Positions 20,833-29,987 of a stretch of 33,972 nucleotides of DNA are shown here, piece by piece. The notes below the pieces were generated by a model, which was not told where the DNA came from, did not search any database, and saw only the letters and a program-made list of their open reading frames with translations. Position 1 is the first letter of the stretch; each line of letters starts with the position of its first letter. This DNA comes from CAZLLV01 sp964560325. Lineage in GTDB: Bacteria > Acidobacteriota > Thermoanaerobaculia > Multivoradales > DATKCC01. Both the position numbers and the translations under genes were made by a program. The DNA is taken from assembly GCA_964560325.1 (NCBI GenBank), contig CAZLLV010000440.1, positions 1-33,972 of the forward strand, given 5' to 3'.

Positions 20833-22256
20833 GACGCGGCCTCCTCGTCGGTCTCGCCCCGCTCCTCCCGGCCCAGCCGGGCGAGCTCGCGGGCGAGGCC
20901 GCGCACGTCGCCGGCTCCCAGTGTGAGCACGATGTCCCCCGGCTCGACCTGCTCCGCCAGGATCGCCGGCGCGTCGTTCCAGTCGTCGCAGGCGGTCACG
21001 TCGCGGTGGCCGGCGCGCCGGGCGGCGTCGATCACGAGCTGGTGGGTGACCCCTTCGATCGGCGCCTCGCGGGCCGGAAAGATCGACGTCACGAGCAGCC
21101 GGTCGGCGCCCAGCAGCGAGCGGCCGAACGCCTGGGCCTGGTCGCGCGTGCGGCTGAACAGGTGCGGCTGGAAGACCGCGTGCACCCGCCCCTGCGGCAC
21201 CGTCTCGCGCGCCGCCTGGAGCGTCGCCTCGACCTCGGTCGGATGGTGGGCGTAGTCGTCGACCACCTGGGCGCCCCGCCAGACGCCCTGGAAGTCGAAG
21301 CGCCGGTCGATCCCCTTGAAGGCGGCGAGGGCGGAGGCGATCTTGGCGAACGGCACCTCGAGCGCGGTCGCGACGGCGATCGCGGCGAGCGCGTTCGCGA
21401 CGTTGTGCCGGCCCGGGAGCGGGATCTGGACCGGCCCCAGGTCGCCGTGCTCCGGGTGGCGGACGGTGAATCGGCTGCCCGGGTTCCCCTCGGTCCGGCC
21501 GACGTCGATCGCCTGGAAGTCGGCGTGGGGCGAGAAGCCGTAGGTGACGATCCGGCGGTCGGCGATGCGCGGCAGGATGTCCTGGATGTTGGCGTCGTCC
21601 TGGTAGACGATGACCTGCCCGAAGAACGGCACCCGCCCGGCGAACTCGACGAACGCGTCGCAGATCGCGTCGAGGTCCTCGTAGGTGTCGAGGTGATCGA
21701 CGTCGATCGAGGTGATGACGGCGACGATCGGCGCGAGGCGGAGGAAGCTGCGGTCGAACTCGTCGGCCTCGGCCACCAGGTACTCGCTCGATCCCAGCCG
21801 GGCGCCGGTGCCGAGCGCCCGCACCCGGCCGCCGACGATCACCGTCGGGTCGAGCCCGCCCTCGACCAGCACCGCGCCGACCAGCGACGTGGTGGTCGTC
21901 TTGCCGTGCGTACCGGCGACCGCCACCCCGTACTTGAGGCGCATGATCTCCGCCAGCATCTCGGCGCGGCGCACCACGCTCACGTTGCGCCGGCGCGCCT
22001 CGGCCACCTCCACGTTGTCGCGCGGCACCGCGGAGGAGTAGACGAGCAGGTCGGCGTCCGCGACGTTCGCCGCGTCGTGGCCGTAGGAGATCTTCGCCCC
22101 CAGCTCGGCCAGCCGCTCGGTCTCCTGCGAGCGCTTCATGTCGCTGCCCGAGACCTCGACGTCGTACTCGAGCAGCACCTCGGCGATGCCGCTCATGCCG
22201 GCGCCGCCGATGCCGACCAGGTGGACGTGACGAAGACCTGTGAACTGCCGGAACAT
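20829..22256 (-). CDS. murC: UDP-N-acetylmuramate--L-alanine ligase
   Basis: A 475-residue cytoplasmic Mur ligase that adds L-Ala to UDP-MurNAc with ATP. The Rossmann N-domain shows HLVGIGGAGMSGIAEVLL at 12-29; the ATP loop is GTHGKTTTT at 115-123; the central-domain pattern AEADEFDRSFLRL and the C-terminal VDDYAHHPTEVEATL are the MurC-specific signatures. The ATG at 22256 shares one base with the murG stop (TGATG), and its end overlaps ftsQ by 4 bases. No fusion to murB or ddl, which occur in some bacteria, is present. Confidence 0.97.
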   Translation of the reverse strand: MFRQFTGLRHVHLVGIGGAGMSGIAEVLLEYDVEVSGSDMKRSQETERLAELGAKISYGHDAANVADADLLVYSSAVPRDNVEVAEARRRNVSVVRRAEMLAEIMRLKYGVAVAGTHGKTTTTSLVGAVLVEGGLDPTVIVGGRVRALGTGARLGSSEYLVAEADEFDRSFLRLAPIVAVITSIDVDHLDTYEDLDAICDAFVEFAGRVPFFGQVIVYQDDANIQDILPRIADRRIVTYGFSPHADFQAIDVGRTEGNPGSRFTVRHPEHGDLGPVQIPLPGRHNVANALAAIAVATALEVPFAKIASALAAFKGIDRRFDFQGVWRGAQVVDDYAHHPTEVEATLQAARETVPQGRVHAVFQPHLFSRTRDQAQAFGRSLLGADRLLVTSIFPAREAPIEGVTHQLVIDAARRAGHRDVTACDDWNDAPAILAEQVEPGDIVLTLGAGDVRGLARELARLGREERGETDEEAAS

Positions 22257-23380
22257 CAGTGTTGTCCTCCCTCGTCTCGATCCCCCGCGAGCTCGAGCAA
22301 CCAATCGGCGATCGCCGCGGTGGCGCCGGTGCGCGCGCTCTTCCGGCAGGCGCCGCCCATCGTGCACAGCCGCTCCGGATCGGCGAGCAGGTCGACCAGC
22401 ACGGGGCGCAGCTCCGCCGCCAGCGCCTCCGCCTCGTGCGGCGCCTCGACCACCCGCGCCCCGCCGATCGTCTCCAGCGCGCGCGCGTTGTCGCGCTGGT
22501 GCCCCTCGGCGAGCGCCAGCGGCACGAAGACCGCCGCTCGTCCGCTCGCCGCGATCTCCGAGACGGTCAGCGCGCCGGCGCGCGAGATCACCAGGTCCGC
22601 CGACCCCATCGCGCCCGCCACGTCCTCGATGAACGGCACCAGCTCGACCCGGCCCCCCTCTCCGCCGACGTCGATCCCGGCCTTCCGGTACGCCTCGCGG
22701 GTGATCTCCAGGTGCGCCGCGCCGGTCTGGTGCACCACGGAGAGGTTGTCTCCGAGCGCGTCCTCGGCCATGACCAGCGGCATCGCCAGGTTGACGGACA
22801 GCGCGCCCTGGCTGCCGCCGAGCACCAGGACGCGCGGCGCCTCGGACGGCACCGCGTCGGCCACGTCGAAGAACTCGGACCGCACCGGCACGCCGGTGAC
22901 CCGGCAGGGGCAGCGGAAGTGCCGGCAGGTCGTCTCGAAGGCGACCGCGACCCCGCTCGCCCAGCGCGACACGCTCCGGTTGGCGAAGCCCGGCTTGGCG
23001 TTCGGCTCGAGGAGGAGCACCGGCTTTCTCGCCAGGAAACCCCCGACGACCCCCGGGATCGAGGCGTAGCCGCCGGTTCCGAGCACCGCGTCGACCCCTT
23101 CGCGCCGGATGATCCTGCGCGCCGCGAGCGAGCCCCGCAGGACGGTGAAGAGCGCCGACAGCTTGCCGCCGAGGCTGCGGCCCAGCACCGGCTTCGAGGG
23201 CAGCCGGTGAAACGGCAGTCCCCGCTCCGGGACCCGGCGCGCCTCGAAGCCGTCGCCGCCGGCGAACGACACGGCACAGCCGCGGCGGCGCAGCTCGTCC
23301 CCCACCGCGAGCGCCGGGAAGACGTGGCCGCCGGTGCCGCCGCCGGCGAGGAGGACGTGCGGTTTCGCCATGCCCGTCAT
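22256..23380 (-). CDS. murG: MurG transferase making lipid II
   Basis: A 374-residue GT28 glycosyltransferase that adds GlcNAc from UDP-GlcNAc to lipid I on the inner membrane face. The G-loop GGGTGGHVFPALAVG starts at residue 13, a second glycine-rich loop is in VLVLGGSQGALSVN, and the C-domain has LVISRAGALTVSEIAASGRA. The start at 23380 overlaps the ftsW stop (ATGA); a second ATG at 23371 gives MAKPHVLLAGG and is equally plausible. Cys residues in TCRHFRCPCR are typical of this family in GC-rich bacteria. Confidence 0.95.
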   Translation of the reverse strand: MTGMAKPHVLLAGGGTGGHVFPALAVGDELRRRGCAVSFAGGDGFEARRVPERGLPFHRLPSKPVLGRSLGGKLSALFTVLRGSLAARRIIRREGVDAVLGTGGYASIPGVVGGFLARKPVLLLEPNAKPGFANRSVSRWASGVAVAFETTCRHFRCPCRVTGVPVRSEFFDVADAVPSEAPRVLVLGGSQGALSVNLAMPLVMAEDALGDNLSVVHQTGAAHLEITREAYRKAGIDVGGEGGRVELVPFIEDVAGAMGSADLVISRAGALTVSEIAASGRAAVFVPLALAEGHQRDNARALETIGGARVVEAPHEAEALAAELRPVLVDLLADPERLCTMGGACRKSARTGATAAIADWLLELAGDRDEGGQH

Positions 23381-24471
23381 CCGTGCTGGGAGACGTTGAG
23401 CAGCACGCCGCAGGCGATCATGGAGACCACCAGCGACGAGCCGCCGTAGGAGATGAACGGGAGCGGGATGCCCTTCGACGGCGCGAGCGACAGGCAGACG
23501 CTCACGTGGACGAGCGCCTGGAGCACGATGACGCCGGTCAGCCCCCACGCGAGATGGCGGCCGAACAGGTCGGGGGCGCCGAAGCCGGCGCGCACGCCGC
23601 GCCACAGGACGACGCCGAAGAGCGCCACCACCAGGGCCGCGCCGAGCAGGCCGAGCTCCTCGGCGACGATCGAGAAGATGTAGTCCGAGTGGGCGTACGG
23701 CAGGTAGTGGAGCTTCTGCACGCTGCCGCCCGGCCCCAGGCCGAGCAGACCGCCCGAGCCGATCGCGATCAGCGACTGGTGGGCCTGGAAGCTCGCGCCC
23801 AGCGGATCGCTCTCCGGATCGAGGAAGGCGAAGAGCCGCCGGCGTCGGTAGTCCTCGGCGAGCACCAGGAGGGCGAGCACCGGCGCCGTCACCAGCGCCC
23901 CGGTGGCGAGGAAGCGCCAGGCGAGGCCGGCCAGGAAGAGCACCAGCAGCACGGCGGCGAGCAGCAGCACGGCGGTGCCGAAGTCGGGCTGGAGCAGCAC
24001 CAGACCGACGACCAGGCCGGTGACCGCGAGCACCGGCGCCAGGACCGCCGGCTGGTTGATCCGATCCGGCTTCTTCTCGATCTGGTAGGCGGCGTACGGA
24101 ATCAGGATCAGCTTCGCGAGCTCCGACGGCTGGAACGAGAGCGGCCCGACGTCGAACCAGCGGTGGGTGCCGTTGATCTCGCGGGTGAAGAGGACCATCA
24201 CCAGGAGTGCCACGAGCGCGCCGACGAGCGCGTAGATCACCGCCGGCCGGCGCAGGTGCCGGTAGTCGACGTGCATGGCGATCCCCATCCCGACCAGCCC
24301 GACGACCGCCGCCAGCACCTGCTTGGCGGCGTACGGGTTGAAAGCGGGGCGGCCGTCGGCTTCCGCACGGGCCATCGCCGCGGTGGCGGAGTAGACCATC
24401 ACCAGCCCGAAGCAGATGGCGAGCGCGACGGTGCCGAAGAGCACCCGGTCGAAGGCGAGCTTCTTAGCCAC
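23377..24471 (-). CDS. ftsW: Septal peptidoglycan glycosyltransferase FtsW (SEDS family)
   Basis: A 364-residue polytopic protein with about ten hydrophobic segments that polymerises lipid II with FtsI. SEDS marks: NGTHRWFDVGPLSFQPSE at 100-117, the catalytic Asp163 in LQPDFGTA, the loop YLPYAHSDYIFSIVAEELGL, and GIPLPFISYGGSS near the C-terminus. Position between murD and murG and the division-cluster context favour FtsW over RodA. GTG at 24471 overlaps the murD stop by 8 bases; its own stop overlaps murG. Confidence 0.96.
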   Translation of the reverse strand: MAKKLAFDRVLFGTVALAICFGLVMVYSATAAMARAEADGRPAFNPYAAKQVLAAVVGLVGMGIAMHVDYRHLRRPAVIYALVGALVALLVMVLFTREINGTHRWFDVGPLSFQPSELAKLILIPYAAYQIEKKPDRINQPAVLAPVLAVTGLVVGLVLLQPDFGTAVLLLAAVLLVLFLAGLAWRFLATGALVTAPVLALLVLAEDYRRRRLFAFLDPESDPLGASFQAHQSLIAIGSGGLLGLGPGGSVQKLHYLPYAHSDYIFSIVAEELGLLGAALVVALFGVVLWRGVRAGFGAPDLFGRHLAWGLTGVIVLQALVHVSVCLSLAPSKGIPLPFISYGGSSLVVSMIACGVLLNVSQHG

Positions 24472-25933
24472 CGGCGCCCTCCCCCGCCGCGGCCACGGCC
24501 TGCCCGAGCCGCTCGCGGACCATGCGCTGGAACTCGTCGCCCCGGTGGTTGAAGTTGTCGAACTGATCGAAGCTCGCGCAGGCGGGCGAGAGGAGCACCA
24601 CCTCGCCGGGCCGCGCCGCGTCCGCCGCGGAGGCGACCGCGCGGTCGAGGGTGCCGGCGCGCACCACCGGCACCGCGCCGCCGAGCGCCTCTTCGATCCG
24701 GGGCGCCGTCTCGCCGATCAGGTAGACCCGGCGCGCCTTCGCCGCCACCGTCTCGGTCAGGTCGCGGAAGTCGGAGCCCTTGTCGCTGCCGCCCAGGATC
24801 AGGTGCACGCTGCCGTCCGGGAAGCCGCGCAGGCAGCCGAGGGTGGCGGCCGGATTGGTGCCCTTCGAGTCGTCGTACCAGGTCACGCCGTCCGCCTCGG
24901 CCACCCGCTCGGTCCGGTGGGCGAGGCCGCGGAACGAGGCGAGCGCCCGGCGGCAGTCGTCCGCCGAGGCGCCCATCGCGCGGGCGAGGAGCGCCGCGGC
25001 CATGCCGTTCGCCAGGTTGTGCTCGCCCGGCAGGAGCGAGTCGGAGGCGCGGAAGAGCGGGGTGCGCTCGCCGGACGCGGCGTCGATCTCGACGACCTCG
25101 CCGCCGTCCCCGCCCCGGACCAGGAAGCACCCGTCCTCGACCGGCTCGCGGAGCGAGAAGAGGCGCCGCCGGCCGCGCACCGCCGTCTCGCGGCTCAGCG
25201 GGTCGTCGGCGTTCAGCACCGCCACGTCGTCCGCCGTCTGGTTCTCGAAGATCCGGCGCTTGGCGGCGGTGTAGCCGGCCACGTCGCCGTGCCGGTCGAG
25301 ATGGTCGGGGGCGAGGTTGAGGAAGGCGGCGGCCCGGGGCCGGAAGCGGTCGATCGTGGAGAGCTGAAAGCTCGAAAGCTCGACCACGAAGAGGCGCCGC
25401 GGGGAGCTCACGCCCGCCGAGCCCTCGCCCCGCTTCGCCGCCACCAGGTCGGCCACGTCGATCTCGGCCGAGAGCGGCGGGCCGATGTTGCCGCAGACCG
25501 CGACCTCGAAGCCGGCCTCGCGCAGCATCGCGCCGGTGAGCGCCGTGGTGGTGCTCTTGCCGTTCGAGCCGGTGATCGCGACCACCGGGCCGGGCAGGTA
25601 GGCGAAGGCGAGCTCGACCTCGGCCAGGACCGGCAGCCCCCGCCGCCGCGCCGCCTCGAGGAGCGGCCGGTCGAGCGGCACCCCGGGGGAGACGACCACC
25701 GCGTCGACGTCGGACGGCAGCTCGCGCAGATCCTCGTCGCGCCGGACCTCGAAGGCGTCGCCGGCACCGGTCAGCCCAGCGAGGTCGAGCGCCTCCGTCG
25801 GCCGCGAGTCGACGCCCACGACCCGGGCGCCGAGCGCCAGGACGAGGCGGCTCGCGGCGGTGCCCGAGGCCCCGAGCCCGTAGACCAGGACCCGGCGCCA
25901 GACGCACTCGGAGGTGGGGTTGCGCATCGTCAT
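24464..25933 (-). CDS. murD: UDP-N-acetylmuramoyl-L-alanine--D-glutamate ligase
   Basis: A 489-residue Mur ligase adding D-Glu. The N-domain has VLVYGLGASGTAASRL from residue 15, the ATP loop is TGSNGKSTTT at 121-130, then VVELSSFQL, and DHLDRHG marks the central domain. The C-domain has DDSKGTNPAAT, typical of MurD. The first ATG at 25933 overlaps the mraY stop (ATGA); the next, two codons on (25927), is a possible alternative. A slightly expanded loop, AAKRGEGSAGVSSPRR, precedes VVELSSFQL compared with short MurD proteins. Confidence 0.96.
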   Translation of the reverse strand: MTMRNPTSECVWRRVLVYGLGASGTAASRLVLALGARVVGVDSRPTEALDLAGLTGAGDAFEVRRDEDLRELPSDVDAVVVSPGVPLDRPLLEAARRRGLPVLAEVELAFAYLPGPVVAITGSNGKSTTTALTGAMLREAGFEVAVCGNIGPPLSAEIDVADLVAAKRGEGSAGVSSPRRLFVVELSSFQLSTIDRFRPRAAAFLNLAPDHLDRHGDVAGYTAAKRRIFENQTADDVAVLNADDPLSRETAVRGRRRLFSLREPVEDGCFLVRGGDGGEVVEIDAASGERTPLFRASDSLLPGEHNLANGMAAALLARAMGASADDCRRALASFRGLAHRTERVAEADGVTWYDDSKGTNPAATLGCLRGFPDGSVHLILGGSDKGSDFRDLTETVAAKARRVYLIGETAPRIEEALGGAVPVVRAGTLDRAVASAADAARPGEVVLLSPACASFDQFDNFNHRGDEFQRMVRERLGQAVAAAGEGAGG

Positions 25934-27006
25934 CGCAGCTTGAGCGTCGAGAGCGAGAGGAGGGCGAAGAGGATCGCGAGGATCCAGAAGCGCACGATGA
26001 CCTTCGACTCCGCCCAGCCGACCAGCTCGAAGTGGTGGTGGAGCGGCGCCATGCGGAAGATGCGGCGGCCGGTGATCTTGAACGAGGCGACCTGGAGGAT
26101 CACCGACAGCGCCTCGAGCACGAAGAGCCCGCCGACCAGGATGAGCAGGATCTCCTGCTTGGCGAGCAGCGCCACGATCCCGATCGCGGCGCCGATCGAG
26201 AGCGACCCCACGTCGCCCATGAAGACCTCGGCCGGGTGCGAGTTGAACCAGAGGAAGCCGAGGCTCGCCCCGACCATGGCGGCGCAGAAGATCGTCACCT
26301 CGCCCACGCCCGGGATGAGCGCCACCTGGAGGTAGCCGCCGAGCACCACGTTGCCCGCGAGGTAGGTGAAGACGGCGTAGGTGGCGCCGGCGATGAGCGT
26401 GGCGCCGATCGCGAGCCCGTCGAGCCCGTCGGTCAGGTTGACGGCGTTCGAGGTGCCGACCAGCACCAGCACCGCGAACACGATGTAGAACGGCCCGAGA
26501 TCGAGGACCAGCGACTTCCAGAGCGGGAAGCGCAGCGTGCTGTCGAAGTTCGGCAGCAGGTAGAGGATGGCACCGGCGACCGCCCCGGCCACGATCTGGC
26601 TGCCCATCTTCTGCCGCGCGGTCAGCCCCAGGTTGTGCTGGCGCTGGATCTTGAGGAAGTCGTCGAGGAAGCCGATCAGGCCGAAGGCGAAGGTCACGCC
26701 GACCGCCAGCCAGACGTAGGTGTTCGTGAGCTTCGCCCAGAGCAGGGTCGGCACCAGGAGCGAGACCAGGATCAGGACGCCGCCCATGGTCGGCGTGCCC
26801 GCCTTGCCCTGGTGGGTCTCCGGCCCCTCCTCGCGGATCACCTGGCCGAGCTGGTGGCCGCGCAGCTTGTCGATGAACCACGGCCCGAGGAGCAGCGACA
26901 TGAGGAGCGCGGTCACGGCGGCGCCCGCCGCCCGGAAGGTGATGTAGCGGAAGACGTTGAGGGCGGCGAAGGCGTCCGAGAGGGGATAGAGCAGGTGGTA
27001 GAGCAT
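25930..27006 (-). CDS. mraY: Phospho-MurNAc-pentapeptide transferase
   Basis: A 358-residue integral membrane enzyme with about ten membrane helices that transfers phospho-MurNAc-pentapeptide to undecaprenyl phosphate, giving lipid I. Signatures: GTPTMGGVLIL, the Asp pair in LIGFLDDFLK, SNAVNLTDGLDGLA, the Mg-site Asp in VFMGDVGSLSIG, and MAPLHHHFELVGW near the C-terminus. The start MLYHLLYPL is standard for the family. It begins four bases after the murF stop and overlaps murD by four. Confidence 0.98.
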   Translation of the reverse strand: MLYHLLYPLSDAFAALNVFRYITFRAAGAAVTALLMSLLLGPWFIDKLRGHQLGQVIREEGPETHQGKAGTPTMGGVLILVSLLVPTLLWAKLTNTYVWLAVGVTFAFGLIGFLDDFLKIQRQHNLGLTARQKMGSQIVAGAVAGAILYLLPNFDSTLRFPLWKSLVLDLGPFYIVFAVLVLVGTSNAVNLTDGLDGLAIGATLIAGATYAVFTYLAGNVVLGGYLQVALIPGVGEVTIFCAAMVGASLGFLWFNSHPAEVFMGDVGSLSIGAAIGIVALLAKQEILLILVGGLFVLEALSVILQVASFKITGRRIFRMAPLHHHFELVGWAESKVIVRFWILAILFALLSLSTLKLR

Positions 27007-27010
27007 GTGT

Positions 27011-28492
27011 CTAGACCCCTCCCTTCGCCAGCAGCCGTTCCACGACCTCGTCGAGCCCCACCCCACGCGACGCCTTGACCAGCACCAGGTCGCCCGGAGC
27101 GAGGCTCCGCTCGGCCCACGCGGCCGCGGCCTCGGCGTCGGACAGCCACTCGGCCTCGGCTCCGCCCGCGCGCGCGCCCTCGGCCAGGTGGCGCGAGAGC
27201 TCGCCCACCGCCACCACCGGCGAGAAGCCGAGTCGTGCCGCCGCCTCGCCCGACTCGCGGTGGAAGCGCGGCGCCTCGGGACCGAGCTCGAGCATGTCGC
27301 CGACCACGGCGACCCGCCGCGCGGCCGGTGCGGAGCCGTTCCGGCCCGCCGCCTCGGCGAGCTCGGCGGCACCGGCGAGCGCGAAGCCGAGCGCGTCCGG
27401 GTTCGAGTTGTAGGAGTCGTCGATCAGCACCACGCCGTCGAGCGCTCCGCCGAGGACGTGCACCGAGCCCCGGTGGTCGGCGGGCGCGGCGGCGGCGAGC
27501 CCGTTCGCGATCTCCTCCGGCGTCACGCCCAGCTCGCGCGCCGCCGCCGCCGCGGCCACCGCGTTCGCCACGTTGTAGCGGCCGTGGAGCGGCAGCTCGA
27601 CCTCGATCGACTCGTCTCCCAGGTCGAGCGTGAAGCGGGTGCCGGAGCGAAGCTCCCCCTCGCCCGCCGCCCCGATCAGCGCCGCCCGCGCGTTCCGCGC
27701 TCTCACCTCGGCCTCCGGCTCGCCGACCGAGAACCAGACCACCCGGCCGCCGCTCTCCGAGGCCCATCGGCGGGTCACCCGCACCACCTCGGCATCGTCC
27801 CGGTTGGCGACCACGAAGCCGCGCTCGGCGTTCGCGCCGCCGGGCAGGCCCTCGAAGATCTCCGCCTTCGCCTCGGCGATGCCGGCGACGCTGTCGAAGT
27901 TCTCGAGGTGCACCGCCCGCACGTTCAAGAGCAGCACGCCGTCCGGCCGCGCGAGGCGCGAGACCGCTCCCAGCTCGCCGGGGGTCGACATGCCGAGCTC
28001 GGCGACCATCACCTCGGTGTCGTCCGGCACGTTCAGGAACGAGACCGGGAACCCGTAGAGGTTGTTGAAGTTGCCCGGGTTCTTGGCGGTGCGGAAGCGC
28101 TCGGAGCAGACGCGGGCGAGCAGCTCCTTGGTGGTCGTCTTGCCGGAGGAGCCGGTGATCGCCACCATCACCTCCGGGAGCTGGCGGCGCAGAGCGCTCG
28201 TCAGGGCGTGGAGCGCCCGGTAGGTGTCGGCGACCCGGATCACGGCGCCGCCGCCCGCCGGCGCCTCGCCGTTTCGCAGGTCTCGGTGCACCACCGCCGC
28301 CGCCGCGCCCGCCTCGAAGGCGGCGCCGACGAAGCGGTGGCCGTCGGTCCGCTCCCCTCCGAGCGCGAAGAAGAGCTCGCCCCCGGTCACCTTGCGGGAG
28401 TCGATGGCGGCGCCGTCCCAGACGGCGGACGGATCGCCGGCGACCACGTCGCCCCCCATCGCCTCGGCGGCCTCAGCCACTCGTCGTCGCAC
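27011..28492 (-). CDS. murF: UDP-MurNAc-tripeptide--D-alanyl-D-alanine ligase
   Basis: A 493-residue Mur ligase that adds D-Ala-D-Ala, the last cytoplasmic step of the UDP-MurNAc-pentapeptide. The N-domain has GAAIDSRKVTGGELFFAL (28-45), the ATP loop is GSSGKTTTK at 114-122, and the central domain shows GNFNNLYGFPVSFL. DDSYNSNPDAL in the C-domain is MurF-specific. The GTG start at 28492 is supported by GGAGGAG at 28506-28500, seven bases upstream, and by the N-terminus aligning with the family; it overlaps murE by 20 bases. A later ATG at 28459 would cut the first strand. Confidence 0.95.
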   Translation of the reverse strand: MRRRVAEAAEAMGGDVVAGDPSAVWDGAAIDSRKVTGGELFFALGGERTDGHRFVGAAFEAGAAAAVVHRDLRNGEAPAGGGAVIRVADTYRALHALTSALRRQLPEVMVAITGSSGKTTTKELLARVCSERFRTAKNPGNFNNLYGFPVSFLNVPDDTEVMVAELGMSTPGELGAVSRLARPDGVLLLNVRAVHLENFDSVAGIAEAKAEIFEGLPGGANAERGFVVANRDDAEVVRVTRRWASESGGRVVWFSVGEPEAEVRARNARAALIGAAGEGELRSGTRFTLDLGDESIEVELPLHGRYNVANAVAAAAAARELGVTPEEIANGLAAAAPADHRGSVHVLGGALDGVVLIDDSYNSNPDALGFALAGAAELAEAAGRNGSAPAARRVAVVGDMLELGPEAPRFHRESGEAAARLGFSPVVAVGELSRHLAEGARAGGAEAEWLSDAEAAAAWAERSLAPGDLVLVKASRGVGLDEVVERLLAKGGV

Positions 28493-29987
28493 CGTAGCGC
28501 TCCTCCAGGGCCGCGGAGATCTCTTCGCGGTCCGAAAACGGGATGATCTGCCCGCCGATCTGCTGCACCTCCTCGTGCCCCTTGCCGGTGACCAGCACGA
28601 CGTGCTCCGGACCGGCGACGGCGATCGCCCGCCGGATCGCCTCGCGGCGGTCGGGGACGATCCGATAGTTGGCGTTGCCCGCCTCCTTGATCCCCACCTC
28701 GACCATCCGGATGATGGCGAGCGGGTCCTCGCCCCGCGGGTTGTCGGACGACAGGATCGGCAGGTCGGCGAGCTTTCCCGCCACCCGCCCCATCGGCGCG
28801 CGCTTGCCCTGGTCGCGATCGCCGCCGGCACCGAAGATGACGATGATCCGGCGGCCCGAGAACTCGGCGACCGAGCGCAGGAGCGACTCGAGCGCCCCCG
28901 GCGAGTGGGCGTAGTCGACATAGACCGGGAACGGCTGCCCGCGGTCGACCGGCTCGAGCCGTCCCGGGATCGGCTGCCGGCGCGTGAGCCCCTCGCGGAT
29001 CGCCTCGGGGTCCATGCCGAGCGCCTCGCCGGCGGCGGCGGTGGCGAGCAGGTTCTCCAGGTTGTAGCGGCCGAGGAGCGGCGACTCGATCGGGTACGAG
29101 CCGCGCGGGGTCTCGATCGTCGCGCGGATCCCCCGTTCCGACAGATCGACGTCGCGCGCCGCCACCTGGGGCCGGTGCCGGCCGGGCCGGCCGTAGGTCA
29201 CCGCGTCGGGCATCTCGGCGGCGAGCCGGCGCCCGTACTCGTCGTCCACGTTGAGCACCGCGCGCCCGTCCGGCTTCAAGAGATCGAAGAGGTGGCGCTT
29301 GGCGGCGAAGTAGCTCTCGAAGTCCTTGTGGAAGTCGAAGTGGTCCTGGGTCAGGTTGGTCCAGACCGCCACGTCGAAGGCGAGGCCGTCGAGCCGGTGG
29401 AGCGCGAGCGCGTGGGACGACGCCTCCATCGCGGCCGCCTCGGCCCCCTTCTCGCGCCAGCGGGCGAGCAGGTGGAGCGTCTCGGTCGCCTCCGGCGTGG
29501 TGCGGTCGGCCTTGATCTTCTCGTCGCCGAACTCGTAGCCGAGCGTGCCGAAGAGCGCGGTCGGACGGCCGGCCGCCTCGAGCAGCGTGGCGAGGAGCGC
29601 CGCGACCGTCGACTTGCCGTTGGTGCCGGTGACCGCGGCGAGCGTCAGGTCGCGCTCCGGGTGGCCGTAGGCACGTGCGGCGAGCGGTCCGGCGAGCGCC
29701 CGCGGATCGTCGGTCTCGAACCAGGGCACCCGGCCGCCGAACGGTGGCGCGTCCGGCCAGCCCTCGGCCGGATCTCCCGGCGCCGCCAGCACCGCCACCG
29801 CCCCCGCCTCGACCGCCTGGGCGGCGAAGCGGCGACCGTCCGCCACCGCGCCGGGCACGGCGACGAAGAGGAAGCCGGGGTCGACGCGCCGGGAGTCGAG
29901 CTCTACACCGGTCACGTCGACGTCGGCGAACGCATCCCCGGACCGGGGCCGGACGGCAAAGCCTGCAAACAGCTCCGAAAGCTTCAC
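28473..29987 (-). CDS. murE: UDP-MurNAc-L-Ala-D-Glu--meso-diaminopimelate ligase
   Basis: A 504-residue Mur ligase. The ATP loop is GTNGKST at 121-127, MEASSHAL at 187-194, and the central TNLTQDHFDFH at 210-220. DNPR at 415-418 is the motif that binds meso-diaminopimelate; lysine-adding enzymes differ there. The organism therefore probably has A2pm-type peptidoglycan. The GTG start at 29987 overlaps the ftsI stop (GTGA) and has the strong site GGGAGGGG just upstream. Confidence 0.97.
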   Translation of the reverse strand: MKLSELFAGFAVRPRSGDAFADVDVTGVELDSRRVDPGFLFVAVPGAVADGRRFAAQAVEAGAVAVLAAPGDPAEGWPDAPPFGGRVPWFETDDPRALAGPLAARAYGHPERDLTLAAVTGTNGKSTVAALLATLLEAAGRPTALFGTLGYEFGDEKIKADRTTPEATETLHLLARWREKGAEAAAMEASSHALALHRLDGLAFDVAVWTNLTQDHFDFHKDFESYFAAKRHLFDLLKPDGRAVLNVDDEYGRRLAAEMPDAVTYGRPGRHRPQVAARDVDLSERGIRATIETPRGSYPIESPLLGRYNLENLLATAAAGEALGMDPEAIREGLTRRQPIPGRLEPVDRGQPFPVYVDYAHSPGALESLLRSVAEFSGRRIIVIFGAGGDRDQGKRAPMGRVAGKLADLPILSSDNPRGEDPLAIIRMVEVGIKEAGNANYRIVPDRREAIRRAIAVAGPEHVVLVTGKGHEEVQQIGGQIIPFSDREEISAALEERYGATTSG